Source of the DNA: Acidimicrobiales bacterium
Lineage (GTDB): Bacteria; Actinomycetota; Acidimicrobiia; Acidimicrobiales; CADCSY01
Direction of reading: 5' to 3'
Length of the DNA: 43,115 nucleotides
NCBI GenBank assembly: GCA_035512495.1
Contig: DATKDW010000043.1
Coordinates: forward strand, 1 to 43,115
In this document: piece by piece, positions 35,242 through 43,049 of the stretch
Layout of the letters: every line of letters starts with the position of its first letter
How positions within the stretch are numbered: position 1 is the stretch's first letter
Position numbers and translations under genes: made by a program
The notes under the pieces: model-generated
Seen by the model: only the letters and a program-made list of their open reading frames with translations
Database searches by the model: none
What the model was told of the DNA's origin: nothing

Positions 35242-36143
35242 CTTTCGGGGAGCTCCTGCTCGAGGGTGGCGACGTCGGCGAACAGGTCGCCGTGGTGCTC
35301 GACCCGCTCGAGCACGTCGGCGGTCTCGAACGTGAGCATCCTCGGGTCCCCGGCGGCCACGGCATCGTCCACCTCGTCCCACGTGACCGGTGTCGAGACG
35401 GTGGGGCGCTCGCGGGCCCGGAGGCTGTAGACGCACGCGGTCGTCTTGTGCCAGGAGTTCTGGCTCCAGTCGACCAGGACCTTGCCGCCGCGCCGGTCCT
35501 TGCGCTGCACGCTCACGACCTGGTCGGGCGCCTCGCGCTCGAGCAGCTGGGCGACGGTGCGGGCGAACCCCGACGTGGCCTCGTAGGTGGTGGGGGAGTT
35601 GAGCGGGAGGTAGAGCTGCATGCCCTTGGAGCCCGAGGTCTTGATCAGCGACGTCAGGCCGAAGCCCTCGAGGACCCGCTGGATCCAGAGCCCGACCTCG
35701 GCGCAGTCGAGGAGGGCAGCCGGCGCTCCGGGGTCGAGGTCGAAGACGACCATCGTCGGCGCGCGCGAGTCGACGGCGCGGGCCATGGAGGTGTGGAGCT
35801 CGAGGGCGGCGAGGTTGGCCACCCAGGTCAGCGCGGCCACGGAGTCGAGTCGGCAGAAGTCGATCGTGGCGTCCTCATCGCTGGTGACCGGATGCGTGCC
35901 GACCCAGTCGGGGCGGTGGCCGGGGCAGTTCTTCTCGTAGAACGAGCCGCCCTCCACCCCATCGGGAAAGCGTCGCAGGGTGACGGCCCGGTCGGCGAGG
36001 TGGGGGAGCAGCACCGGTGCGACGCGGGCGTAGTAGTCGATGACCTCGGCTTTGGTGGTGCCCGCCGTCGGATAGAGGACCTTGTCGAGGTTGGAGAGCG
36101 CGAGCGAGTGCCCCCCGACGTCGACCTGCACGGTGCTCGACAC
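35238..36143 (-). CDS. LigD-type DNA polymerase/primase domain protein (end joining)
   Basis: A 301-residue stand-alone archaeo-eukaryotic primase-like polymerase of non-homologous end joining. Markers: LSNLDKVLYPTAGTTKAEVIDYYARVAP at the start, FYEKNCPGHRPDWV, the catalytic Asp135 and Asp137 in VVFDLDPGA, and TSGSKGMQLYLPL followed by the polymerase core end KVLVDWSQNSWHKTTACVYSLRARERPTVSTPVTW. No ligase or nuclease domain is attached, so a separate ligase is needed. It is 5 bases downstream of ku, in one operon. Its stop overlaps the stop of the convergent cyclase gene within CTAA (35238-35241). Confidence 0.92.
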   Translation of the reverse strand: MSSTVQVDVGGHSLALSNLDKVLYPTAGTTKAEVIDYYARVAPVLLPHLADRAVTLRRFPDGVEGGSFYEKNCPGHRPDWVGTHPVTSDEDATIDFCRLDSVAALTWVANLAALELHTSMARAVDSRAPTMVVFDLDPGAPAALLDCAEVGLWIQRVLEGFGLTSLIKTSGSKGMQLYLPLNSPTTYEATSGFARTVAQLLEREAPDQVVSVQRKDRRGGKVLVDWSQNSWHKTTACVYSLRARERPTVSTPVTWDEVDDAVAAGDPRMLTFETADVLERVEHHGDLFADVATLEQELPES

Positions 36144-36148
36144 CGGGG

Positions 36149-37069
36149 CTACGCGCTCTTCTTCGCCTGCTTCTTGGCGGCCGAGCGCTTCTTGGCTGCC
36201 TTCTTCTTGGGCTCGGCCTCGTCTGCTGCGTCGTCGGCTGCCTCGTCGGCTTCCTTCTCCGGGGTCGCCGGATGACGACCCCGCGCCTCTCGGGCCTCCT
36301 TCACGCTCGCCTCGAGCGCGGCCATGAGGTCGACGACCTTGCTCGTGTCGGCGGCGGCGGGAGCTTCGACGAGGACGTCCTCACCCTCGGCCTTTCGCTC
36401 GATGAGGGCGAGCACGCGGTCGCGGTACTCGTCGCGATAGCGCTCGGGCTCGAACTCGGCCGTGAGCGACTCGATGAGCTGCTTGGCCATGGTCAGCTCG
36501 CGGTCGGAGACCTCGACGCTCCCGAGCGACTCGAGCTCGTCGATCTCGGCGGGGTCGACCAGCTCGTCGGCGTAGACCATCGTCGACAGCACCAGGGCAC
36601 CGTCCTTGGCCCGCACCGCCGCCAGGTACTGCTTGGTGCGCATCACGAAACGAGCGATGCCGACCTTCTCCTGCTCCTCCATGGCCCGCACCAGGAGCGC
36701 ATAGGGCTTCTCGGCCGCCTTCACCGGCGCCACGTAGTACGGGCTGTCGAAGAAGACGGGGTCGATGTCTGCGAGGTCGATGAACTCCTCGATCTCGATG
36801 GCCCTGGTGGCCTCGGGGTCGAGGCTCTCGAGCTCGGCCGGCTCCACCAGCACGTACTGGTCGGGGCCGAGCTCGTATCCCTTGACGATCTCGCCGTAGG
36901 GGACCTCGGTGCCGTCGGCCGCCGAGACCCGCTGCATCTTGACCCGGGACCCGGTGCGGGCGTCGATCTGGTGGAACGACACGCCCTTCTTCGAGACCGC
37001 GTTGTAGAGCTTGATCGGGATGTTGACCAGCCCAAAGCTGATCGAGCCGCTCCAGATCGCTCTCGCCAT
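36149..37069 (-). CDS. ku: Ku, DNA double-strand-break end-binding protein
   Basis: A 306-residue bacterial Ku. It begins MARAIWSGSISFGLVNIPIKLYNA and has RVKMQRVSAADGTEVPYGEIVKGYE, the standard beta-barrel ring fold that threads DNA ends, then the dimer region PVKAAEKPYALLVRAMEEQ. The C-terminal 60 residues are an acidic then Lys-rich tail, typical of actinobacterial Ku and thought to help DNA threading and ligase contact. A GAGGAG site lies about 9 bases before the ATG. It pairs with the downstream polymerase-domain gene as an end-joining operon. Two tandem 17-base repeats lie just upstream. Confidence 0.96.
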   Translation of the reverse strand: MARAIWSGSISFGLVNIPIKLYNAVSKKGVSFHQIDARTGSRVKMQRVSAADGTEVPYGEIVKGYELGPDQYVLVEPAELESLDPEATRAIEIEEFIDLADIDPVFFDSPYYVAPVKAAEKPYALLVRAMEEQEKVGIARFVMRTKQYLAAVRAKDGALVLSTMVYADELVDPAEIDELESLGSVEVSDRELTMAKQLIESLTAEFEPERYRDEYRDRVLALIERKAEGEDVLVEAPAAADTSKVVDLMAALEASVKEAREARGRHPATPEKEADEAADDAADEAEPKKKAAKKRSAAKKQAKKSA

Positions 37070-37084
37070 CGTCAGGTGCTCCTC

Positions 37085-37118
37085 TTCCTACGGGGTGCCG
37101 GTTCCTACGGGGTGCCGG
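37085..37118. repeat. Perfect 17-base tandem duplication upstream of ku
   Basis: TTCCTACGGGGTGCCGG occurs twice without a gap (37085-37101 and 37102-37118). On the ku strand each copy ends in GTAGGAA, and the copy nearest the gene runs into the GAGGAG ribosome site. It may duplicate a -10-like or regulatory element. Confidence 0.8.
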
Positions 37119-37189
37119 GCCGCCCTACCCAGGGACCAGTGTCCACATCGGCCGGCGATTTGTCGATGCGGCGTCCCACAGGGCGACGG

Positions 37190-39250
37190 TCAGGCGGGCG
37201 GGCTGGCGCCCGCCTCGACCACCAGCAGATCGAGCAGTCGGGCGAGGAACGACGCCATCTGGTCGCGCGGTGCGGATGCCGCGGGTCGGAAGCGGCCGTC
37301 ACCCGTGCCGCCGGTGAGCCCCGCCGCCGCAGCCTTGTTGATGCTGGCCTCGTGGGTGTCGCCGTCGTCGTCGGCGAAGTAGTCGATCGACGAGGTGGGC
37401 AGGGCACGGCCCGCCCGGTGGTCGTGGGCCCGGACGAGGAAGGTCGCCATCTGGGCGCGGCTCACCCGGTCGTCGGGGCGGTACCGCCCGTCGTTGCCGC
37501 CGGTGACGATCCCGACCTCGGCCAGCCGGTTGATGTTGTGCTCGTGGGGGTGCCCGTCGTCGTCGGTGAAGTGGTCCTCCGGGTTCTCCGGGAGGGTGCC
37601 GCCCGACTCGAGGATGGTGCGGGCGATGAAGGTGGCCATCTGGCCGCGCGGCACCAGGTTCGCCGGCCCGTAGATGCCGGGGCCCTGGCCTTCGGTGACC
37701 CCCCACCACTTGATGCAGTCGATGGCGTGACGGTGCACGTTGCCGGGGTCGACGTCGGTGAACCCGCCCGGCGGCACCTCCCCCGGCGGGCAGGCGGCGG
37801 TCGTGGTCCGAGCCTCGGCCAGGGTGAGGATGGTGCCGGTGCGGGCGGCGTTGCGTCGGAACTGGGGCCAGGCGAGGCGGCCGACCTCGCCCGCCGCCGG
37901 CAGCTCGTAGCGCTGGACGACGCCGTCCCCGCTACGGAACCCAGCCACCACGATGTCGAGGTGACCGTTGCCGTCGAGGTCGGCGACGAGGGGGGTGTTC
38001 TGGAAGCCGATGCCGTGCCCTTCAGCCAGGGCGAAGAGCCGGTGGCCGCCCCGGCCGGTGTAGGCGAAGACGGCGCCTCCCGTCGGCACCAGGAGGTCCT
38101 GGGCCCCGTCGCCGTTGAGGTCGGCGGTGGCGATCTGGCCGAGCACCACCCCGCCGCCCGAGGCGCGGGGATAGCCGGGGAGCGCCTGGCCGGCGCCGTT
38201 CCAGGCGTAGACCGAACCGCCGGCGCCTCGGCCATGACTGCTGCCAAAGGTGCCGATGGCCACGTCGAGACGACCGTCGCCGGTGAGGTCTGCCAGGGTG
38301 GGCGAGGCGTTGGTCACCCCGTCGGTCACCTTGGGCCAGCCGGGCTTCAGCTGGCCGTCCAGCTCGAGGGCCCAGACCTTCACCGAGTCGGCACCGCCCC
38401 AGTAGTCACCACCGCCGAAGACGATGTCGGGCCGGCCGTCACCGTCGATGTCGCCGATGGAGGGCGCTCCCCGGATGATGTCGTCGACGCGGAAGCGCCA
38501 GATCTCGCCCCCCGCGCCGGTCAGCGCCCAGAGGTGGCCACCCTGGTGGTCGATGTGAGCCCCGGGGCCCGGGCTGGAATCGGCGCCGATGACGATGTCG
38601 TTGCGGCCGTTGCCGGTGATGTCGATGAGGGCGGGGGAGGAGAACACGGTGTCGTCGGTGTAGAAGGGGAAGCCCGGCAGCCGGACACCGTGCAGGTCGA
38701 CAGCGTGGACGCTCTCCAAGCCGAGCGATCCCACCACGGCGTCGAGCTGCCCATCGCCGGTCACGTCGCCGAGCGCGGGGGTGGAGTGGATGGAAGGGCT
38801 CGGGAACACGCGGTCGGATGCCGAGTAGCGCCAGCGGACGTGGCCGTCGGCGCGGAAGGAGAAGAGCCCTCCGCCGGACGTGCCGTCGGTGCCGCTGCCG
38901 ATGTGGACCTCGGGGCGTCCGTTGCGGGTGGTGTCGACGAGCGCAGCTGACGAGTTGATCGGGTGGCCGGTGGGCTGCGGCCACCCCGGGGTGAGGCCGC
39001 CGTCGCTCGCGCGCAGGGCGTTGACCCGGCCGTCGTGGCTGCCGACGACGATGTCGGGACGACCGTCGCCGTCGAGGTCGGCGACGCCCGGTGACGACTC
39101 CCGGACCAGGCCGATGGTGCGCTCCCACCGCAGCGTGGGTCCGCCGTGCTGCGTGGCGGCGATGGGTGCCAGGGGGGCGAGGCCGGCGAGGGTGATGCCG
39201 GCGACGAGCGCCACGAGAGCCCGACGAGTGTGGGGGGACGGTTGCTGCAT
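37190..39250 (-). CDS. Secreted FG-GAP/VCBS beta-propeller protein with three SLH repeats
   Basis: A 686-residue exported protein. A signal with paired arginines (RRALVALVAGITLAGLAPLAPIAA) precedes a string of FG-GAP/VCBS blades containing DLDGDGRPDIVVGS, DVTGDGQLDAVVGS, DITGNGRNDIVIGA, DIDGDGRPDIVFGG, DLTGDGRLDVAIG, DLNGDGAQDLLVP and DLDGNGHLDIVVAG, each a Ca-binding-like DxDGDG loop, which suggests a seven-blade propeller (about 45-470). The C-terminal 190 residues hold three SLH repeats of the form FTDV...GIxxG...PxxxVxRxQMATFL, which could anchor it to the cell wall or S-layer. The ATG at 39250 was chosen for the signal. Binding partner unknown. Confidence 0.88.
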   Translation of the reverse strand: MQQPSPHTRRALVALVAGITLAGLAPLAPIAATQHGGPTLRWERTIGLVRESSPGVADLDGDGRPDIVVGSHDGRVNALRASDGGLTPGWPQPTGHPINSSAALVDTTRNGRPEVHIGSGTDGTSGGGLFSFRADGHVRWRYSASDRVFPSPSIHSTPALGDVTGDGQLDAVVGSLGLESVHAVDLHGVRLPGFPFYTDDTVFSSPALIDITGNGRNDIVIGADSSPGPGAHIDHQGGHLWALTGAGGEIWRFRVDDIIRGAPSIGDIDGDGRPDIVFGGGDYWGGADSVKVWALELDGQLKPGWPKVTDGVTNASPTLADLTGDGRLDVAIGTFGSSHGRGAGGSVYAWNGAGQALPGYPRASGGGVVLGQIATADLNGDGAQDLLVPTGGAVFAYTGRGGHRLFALAEGHGIGFQNTPLVADLDGNGHLDIVVAGFRSGDGVVQRYELPAAGEVGRLAWPQFRRNAARTGTILTLAEARTTTAACPPGEVPPGGFTDVDPGNVHRHAIDCIKWWGVTEGQGPGIYGPANLVPRGQMATFIARTILESGGTLPENPEDHFTDDDGHPHEHNINRLAEVGIVTGGNDGRYRPDDRVSRAQMATFLVRAHDHRAGRALPTSSIDYFADDDGDTHEASINKAAAAGLTGGTGDGRFRPAASAPRDQMASFLARLLDLLVVEAGASPPA

Positions 39251-39303
39251 CGCTCGATCATCGCCGATCCCGGACCGGATCCGGGCGCGGGAGCCGACGA
39301 GGC

Positions 39304-40284
39304 TCAGTCCGTGCCGGGCTGGACCAGGGCGCGCACGCGCTCGAGGGTCTCCGAGATGGACGACTGCGTGGTGAACCCGGCCATGAACGGGTGGCCACCG
39401 CCGCCGAGCGCAGTGGCGACCTCGCCGACGTCGACTCCGCCGAGGGAGCGGAGCGAGACCCGCAACCCTTCCGACGGCGCCTCCTTCAGTGCCACCACGA
39501 CCTCGGCCTCGGCTGTGCGGCGCAGCAGGTCGATGAAGCCCTCCGTTTCGTCGAAGCCGACGCCGTGCTCGCGCAGCTCCTCGGCGGTGAGCCACGCGGC
39601 CACGAGGTGGTTCCCTTCGTCGAGCTGGGCACGGGCAAGGGCGAGGCCCGCCAGGCGGACGTAGGCGAAGCGGTGCTTCTCGAACAGCTCGCGGGTGAGA
39701 TCGGCGAGCGGGAGGTCGAACTCGGCGAGCTCCTCGGCCAGCACGAAGACGTCGGGCGTGGTGTTGGGGTACTGGAACCGGCCCGTGTCGGTGAGCAGGC
39801 CGACGTAGAGGTTGAGGGCGGCGTCGCGGGTGAGGGGCCAGCCGAGGGCGGAGGCCAGGCGCCGGACGACCACGGCGGTGGCGGCGGCGTCGGTCTGGAC
39901 CACGTTGACGGAGCCGAAGCGCGTGTTGTCGTCGTGGTGGTCGAGCACCAGCACCTCGCTCGCCGCGGCGATCGACGGCGCCAGGTCGCCCATGCGCCCG
40001 ACGTTGCCGACGTCGAAGGTGACCAGCAGGTCAGGGTCGGCCGGGAAGCGCCCGGGCGGGGTGAGGCGGTCGAGGCCCGGGAGGAAGCGGTAGTGCGGCG
40101 CCACGGAGAACGGGCTCGGGAACGACGACACGGGACGGCGTCCCTGCGACTCGCAGAGCAGGTGCATCGCCAGCAGCGAGCCGAGGGCGTCGCCGTCGGG
40201 GTGGACGTGGCAGGCGAGAGCAGGCACCTCGGCAGCCTCGAGGAGGGCCACCGCGCGCTCGAACTCGGCGTCATGGCCGCTCAT
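39304..40284 (-). CDS. DHH-family phosphoesterase (NrnA-like oligoribonuclease/pAp phosphatase)
   Basis: A 326-residue DHH/DHHA1 protein. Manganese-binding motifs: HVHPDGDALGS near 26-36, LVTFDVGNVGRMG, VLDHHDDN (the DHH core), and GLLTDTGRFQYPNTT. The DHHA1 substrate domain has SLRSLGGVDVGEVATALGGGGHPFMAGF. This is the layout of NrnA, which degrades short oligonucleotides and dephosphorylates pAp. In many bacteria nrnA sits near rbfA; here it stands alone, between a cell-surface gene and a stress gene. A second ATG (40275) is a possible start but omits only a few residues. Confidence 0.88.
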   Translation of the reverse strand: MSGHDAEFERAVALLEAAEVPALACHVHPDGDALGSLLAMHLLCESQGRRPVSSFPSPFSVAPHYRFLPGLDRLTPPGRFPADPDLLVTFDVGNVGRMGDLAPSIAAASEVLVLDHHDDNTRFGSVNVVQTDAAATAVVVRRLASALGWPLTRDAALNLYVGLLTDTGRFQYPNTTPDVFVLAEELAEFDLPLADLTRELFEKHRFAYVRLAGLALARAQLDEGNHLVAAWLTAEELREHGVGFDETEGFIDLLRRTAEAEVVVALKEAPSEGLRVSLRSLGGVDVGEVATALGGGGHPFMAGFTTQSSISETLERVRALVQPGTD

Positions 40285-40347
40285 GTCTGGTGCACCGGCC
40301 GCTCCCCTCCTGGCGGTGAGCCCTTGCTAGCACGGACCGCGCCACGA

Positions 40348-40377
40348 GGGGCGAGGATCGCCACCGATCCCCGCCCC
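40348..40377 (-). terminator. Hairpin terminator of the universal stress protein gene
   Basis: Two 13-base arms (40348-40360 and 40365-40377, GGGGCG... with ...CGCCCC) pair with one mismatch around a CCAC loop, 15 bases beyond the stop codon at 40392. Confidence 0.6.
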
Positions 40378-40391
40378 TCCCTGTCCGGGTG

Positions 40392-41261
40392 TCAGTCCCG
40401 GGGTGTCGGGACGACCACCACCGGGCAGGTGGCATGGCGGGCGACCTGCTGGCTGACCGACCCGAGGAGGAGGCCGGTGAAACCGCCCAGTCCCCGGGAG
40501 CCGACCACGACGAGGTCCGCCTCCTCGGCGGCGTCGAGCAGCGCCGACGCGGCCGATCCGTGTACGACCCGCTGGTGGACCGGTGCCGGGAGCCCGGAGG
40601 TGTCCTGGTCGGCCAGCGCGGTGTCGATGACCCCGAAGGCGGTCTTCTCGAAGAGCTCGGAGTCGAGGGAGCCCACCACCCATGGCGAACCCCCGATGTA
40701 GGGCATGTGCCAGGCGTGGAGGACGGTGACCGTGGCGTTGCGTCGGCGGCCCTCCTCGAGCGCCCACCGCAGCGCTGGCGCGGCGTCCTCCGACCCATCG
40801 GTGCCCACCACGATCCGATTTCGTGGGGCGTGGTCGCCGGCCTGCGGACGGATGATCGCCAGGGGGCCGGTGGCGTGGTGCAGGCAGTGCTGGCTCACCG
40901 AGCCGAGGAGCATGCCCTTGAAGCCGCCGAGCCCTCGGGCGCCCACCACCAGGAGGTCGGCGCCCTCGGCTGCGTCCAGGAGGCCCCGGGCGGTGACGTC
41001 GCTCACCTCGTGGCGCTCTACGCCGGCGGCGTCCTCGGCCCCGAGTACCCGCTCGAGGAACGTGTCCAGCGTGGCGCGAGCATTCTCTTCGTCGTAGTCC
41101 ACGTCGAAGTCGGCGTCGGGGTCGGCGTGCAGCTGGCCCAGGTACGACCACGCCATCACGGCGGTGAGGGTGGCGTCGTGCAGCGCCGCCTCCCGGTGCG
41201 CCCAACGGAGGGCGTCAGCTGCGCCAGGGGATCCTTCGAAGCCGATCACGATGGTTCTCAT
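40392..41261 (-). CDS. Tandem universal stress protein (two UspA domains)
   Basis: A 289-residue cytoplasmic protein made of two UspA domains (about 1-145 and 146-289). Each has the ATP-binding pattern G-2x-G-9x-G-S: GARGLGGFKGMLLGS in the first and GSRGLGGFTGLLLGS in the second. Each begins with a strand and an acidic motif (IVIGFEGSPGAADALRWA and IVVGTDGSEDAAPALRWAL). It is likely a stress- or dormancy-linked ATP-binding protein, as in mycobacteria. CACACT (41273-41268) lies exactly 6 bases before the ATG, like the leaderless genes here but a weaker -10. A hairpin terminator follows. Confidence 0.93.
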   Translation of the reverse strand: MRTIVIGFEGSPGAADALRWAHREAALHDATLTAVMAWSYLGQLHADPDADFDVDYDEENARATLDTFLERVLGAEDAAGVERHEVSDVTARGLLDAAEGADLLVVGARGLGGFKGMLLGSVSQHCLHHATGPLAIIRPQAGDHAPRNRIVVGTDGSEDAAPALRWALEEGRRRNATVTVLHAWHMPYIGGSPWVVGSLDSELFEKTAFGVIDTALADQDTSGLPAPVHQRVVHGSAASALLDAAEEADLVVVGSRGLGGFTGLLLGSVSQQVARHATCPVVVVPTPRD

Positions 41262-41342
41262 GGGGCCAGTGTGGCCCCCCTCACCCCTCGTCGTCAGGGT
41301 CGCCGGTCATGAGGGGCCGGGGTCGAAGGTCCCTGCCGCCGG

Positions 41343-41858
41343 TCAGCTCCCGTCGTCCGCCGGGCGCCAGCAGGTGGCGAGGAGCAGGGCGGCGCCGCCG
41401 GCGCCGGCGCCGGCACCGATCGCCAGGTTGGCCCAGCTCGGCCGGTCGAACAGGCCGAGGAGGTGGTCGAGCGACCAGCTCCCGGCGCCGAGCGTTGCCA
41501 CCACCAGGCCGCAGACCGTGAGGACCATCACGTACTCCCAGCCCTCGCCCGGTCGGAAGATGAAGAACCCGTTGCCCCGGTGGTTGGTGACCCAGGCCAC
41601 CAGCATCACGCCGACGACGGCGGCGCCGGCGAGGGGAGTGAGGAGGCCGGCGACGAGCAGCGCCCCCCCGACCACCTCGGTGATGCTGGCCAGCCAGGCG
41701 TGGATGATGCCCGGGCGCATGCCGAGGCTCTCGAACCAGCGGGCCGTCCCGGCGATCCGTCCCCCGCCGATGATGTGGTTGACGCCGTGGGCGAGGAGGA
41801 CGACGCCGAGGACGACCCGCAGCAGCAGGAGGGCGAGATCGGCGGCGGCGGCATCCAT
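41343..41858 (-). CDS. DoxX-family membrane protein
   Basis: A 171-residue protein with four hydrophobic helices: LALLLLRVVLGVVLLAHGVNHI, ITEVVGGALLVAGLL, LAGAAVVGVMLVAWV and EYVMVLTVCGLVVATLGAG. The start helix with an AHGVNHI end and the RWFESLGM segment fit DoxX/DUF of the quinone-linked or unknown-function type. The ATG at 41858 has a GGGAGAG stretch upstream; an in-frame start at 41948 would add 30 residues of shadow-like sequence. It lies 81 bases from the stress-protein start, on the same strand. Function unclear. Confidence 0.85.
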   Translation of the reverse strand: MDAAAADLALLLLRVVLGVVLLAHGVNHIIGGGRIAGTARWFESLGMRPGIIHAWLASITEVVGGALLVAGLLTPLAGAAVVGVMLVAWVTNHRGNGFFIFRPGEGWEYVMVLTVCGLVVATLGAGSWSLDHLLGLFDRPSWANLAIGAGAGAGGAALLLATCWRPADDGS

Positions 41859-41991
41859 GGGCCCCACTCTCCCACGGGCGCGGGTGGTCCGTTCGGACGG
41901 GGTCCGCGTGGGGCCGCGAGAGGGACGAATCGCCGCAGGAAGGGCCATTTTGCCAGTTGTGCCGGGTCCTCAGGTGTGGTTCAACTGGACC

Positions 41992-42093
41992 ATGGGTCTC
42001 CTGGTCCGGGCGGGTGTTCGCTGGTGGTTGTGCGCCGGGGCCCCCGTGCGAGCGCCGGCGGTCGCTGCGCTGCAGGCGGGAGGCGGGGGATGA
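41992..42093 (+). CDS. Possible 33-residue leader peptide overlapping the STAS gene
   Basis: A short frame begins ATGGGTCTCCTG and its TGA overlaps the STAS gene's ATG as ATGA (42090-42093). The peptide (MGLLVRAGVRWWLC...) resembles no family and has no clear ribosome site. It could be a translated leader that couples translation, or chance. Confidence 0.25.
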   Translation: MGLLVRAGVRWWLCAGAPVRAPAVAALQAGGGG

Positions 42094-42830
42094 GCGAGTA
42101 CGTCACGGTGCGCCTGTTCGGCGAGGCGGTGATCGTCATCGTGCGCGGTCCCGTCGATGCGAACGGTGTGGTGGCGGCCGTCGGTCAGCTGGCCCCCCTC
42201 GCACCCGACGGGACCTTGATCCTCGACCTCACCGAGGCGACCCTGGTGTCGCCGGCTCCCGTGCGCGAGCTGCTCGGGGGCCTCCTCTCGTCTCGTCCCA
42301 GCGATCGCCTCCTCGTCGTCTGCCGTCGCCGGACGTCTCTCCAGATCCTGAGGCGCTGGTGCCGTGCCCACCCGCTGCAGATCTGCCCGACCATCGAGGA
42401 TGCCCTCCGCCGGATGCGCGCCGTCGACGTCCCCGCCGGGCCGAGCGATCTCGCCTGGTTGCACGACGGCTTCAGGATCGAGGTCGACGTCGATGCCGAC
42501 GGGGGCGGGGTGGTGCTCCGGCTGGCAGGGGAGCTCGACATCGCCACCGCGCCGCAGCTCTCCGCCGCCCTCGCCGAGCTGCGCCGGGTGGGAGTCGACC
42601 ACGTCGTGGTCGACCTCTCCGGGCTGGCGTTCCTCGACGTCCGCGGCGTCGGCGTCCTGGTCGACCACCACTGGCAGACCGTCGACCGCGGGGGGTCCCT
42701 GCGGCTGGAGGGCGCGCAGGGGCCCGTGCGCCGGGTGTTGATCACGGTGCCTCTCGCCGCAGGCATCGACCTCGTCGGCGAGGTCGGCATCCGGGACAAG
42801 TTGGCGGCATCGCTCCGGGAGGAACGATGA
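42090..42830 (+). CDS. Double STAS-domain protein (anti-sigma factor antagonist type)
   Basis: A 246-residue protein. The second half is a clear STAS domain: VVLRLAGELDIATAPQLSAALAEL then VDHVVVDLSGLAFLDVRGVGVLVDHH. The phospho-accepting Ser that normally follows Asp (here Asp183) is Val184, so regulation by phosphorylation is unlikely. The first half (about 5-115, VIVIVRGPVDANGVVAAVGQ and LILDLTEATLVSPAPV) looks like a second, degenerate STAS domain. The ATG has a GGGAGG ribosome site (42078-42083). It could bind an anti-sigma factor constitutively or act as a scaffold. The next short frame is joined by ATGA. Confidence 0.85.
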   Translation: MSEYVTVRLFGEAVIVIVRGPVDANGVVAAVGQLAPLAPDGTLILDLTEATLVSPAPVRELLGGLLSSRPSDRLLVVCRRRTSLQILRRWCRAHPLQICPTIEDALRRMRAVDVPAGPSDLAWLHDGFRIEVDVDADGGGVVLRLAGELDIATAPQLSAALAELRRVGVDHVVVDLSGLAFLDVRGVGVLVDHHWQTVDRGGSLRLEGAQGPVRRVLITVPLAAGIDLVGEVGIRDKLAASLREER

Positions 42831-42910
42831 CCTACAGCGAGGCCCAGGTGACCGCGGCGAACACCGCGATCGACAAGGGCACCGCCGGCCCGTCGGCGGG
42901 ACATCGCTGA
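42827..42910 (+). CDS. 27-residue open frame coupled to the STAS gene
   Basis: ATG at 42827 overlaps the STAS stop as ATGA, and GGGAGGAACG just upstream is a good ribosome site. The peptide starts MTYSEAQVTAANTAIDKG and stops after 27 residues; it is hydrophilic with no known family. It is either a true coupled small protein or the start of a longer gene lost by truncation. Confidence 0.4.
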   Translation: MTYSEAQVTAANTAIDKGTAGPSAGHR

Positions 42911-42927
42911 GGTGGGGGAGACGGAGT

Positions 42928-42941
42928 GCCCCAGCCGGGGC
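42928..42941 (+). terminator. Short hairpin after the STAS operon
   Basis: GCCCC-AGCC-GGGGC forms a 5-bp stem 18 bases beyond the 27-residue frame. The rest of the spacer to 43049 holds a TTGACG (42976-42981) that might be a -35, but no good -10 follows. Confidence 0.4.
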
Positions 42942-43049
42942 GCCCTGTAATCCCAACTCGGTGCGCTTCGCGTCCTTGACGGGGCTCGACTTGATGCAAG
43001 AAGAACCGGCAGCAAGCGGGGCGGCTGCGACGGTGCCACGCTGTTGCCG

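Noticed and set aside
36272-38950. An 892-codon plus-strand frame opposite ku and the SLH gene
   Set aside because: It is antisense to two well-identified genes and has shadow-frame composition.
41975-41997. Sigma-B-like promoter (GGTT with GGGT about 12 bases later) before the STAS gene
   Set aside because: The spacing is shorter than expected for that sigma factor and the -10 part is weak; kept only as a thought because the product is of the anti-sigma-antagonist type.
42911-43049. Possible tRNA or small RNA in the spacer before the SDR gene
   Set aside because: No cloverleaf could be drawn. Only one short hairpin and a lone TTGACG are visible, which is not enough support.
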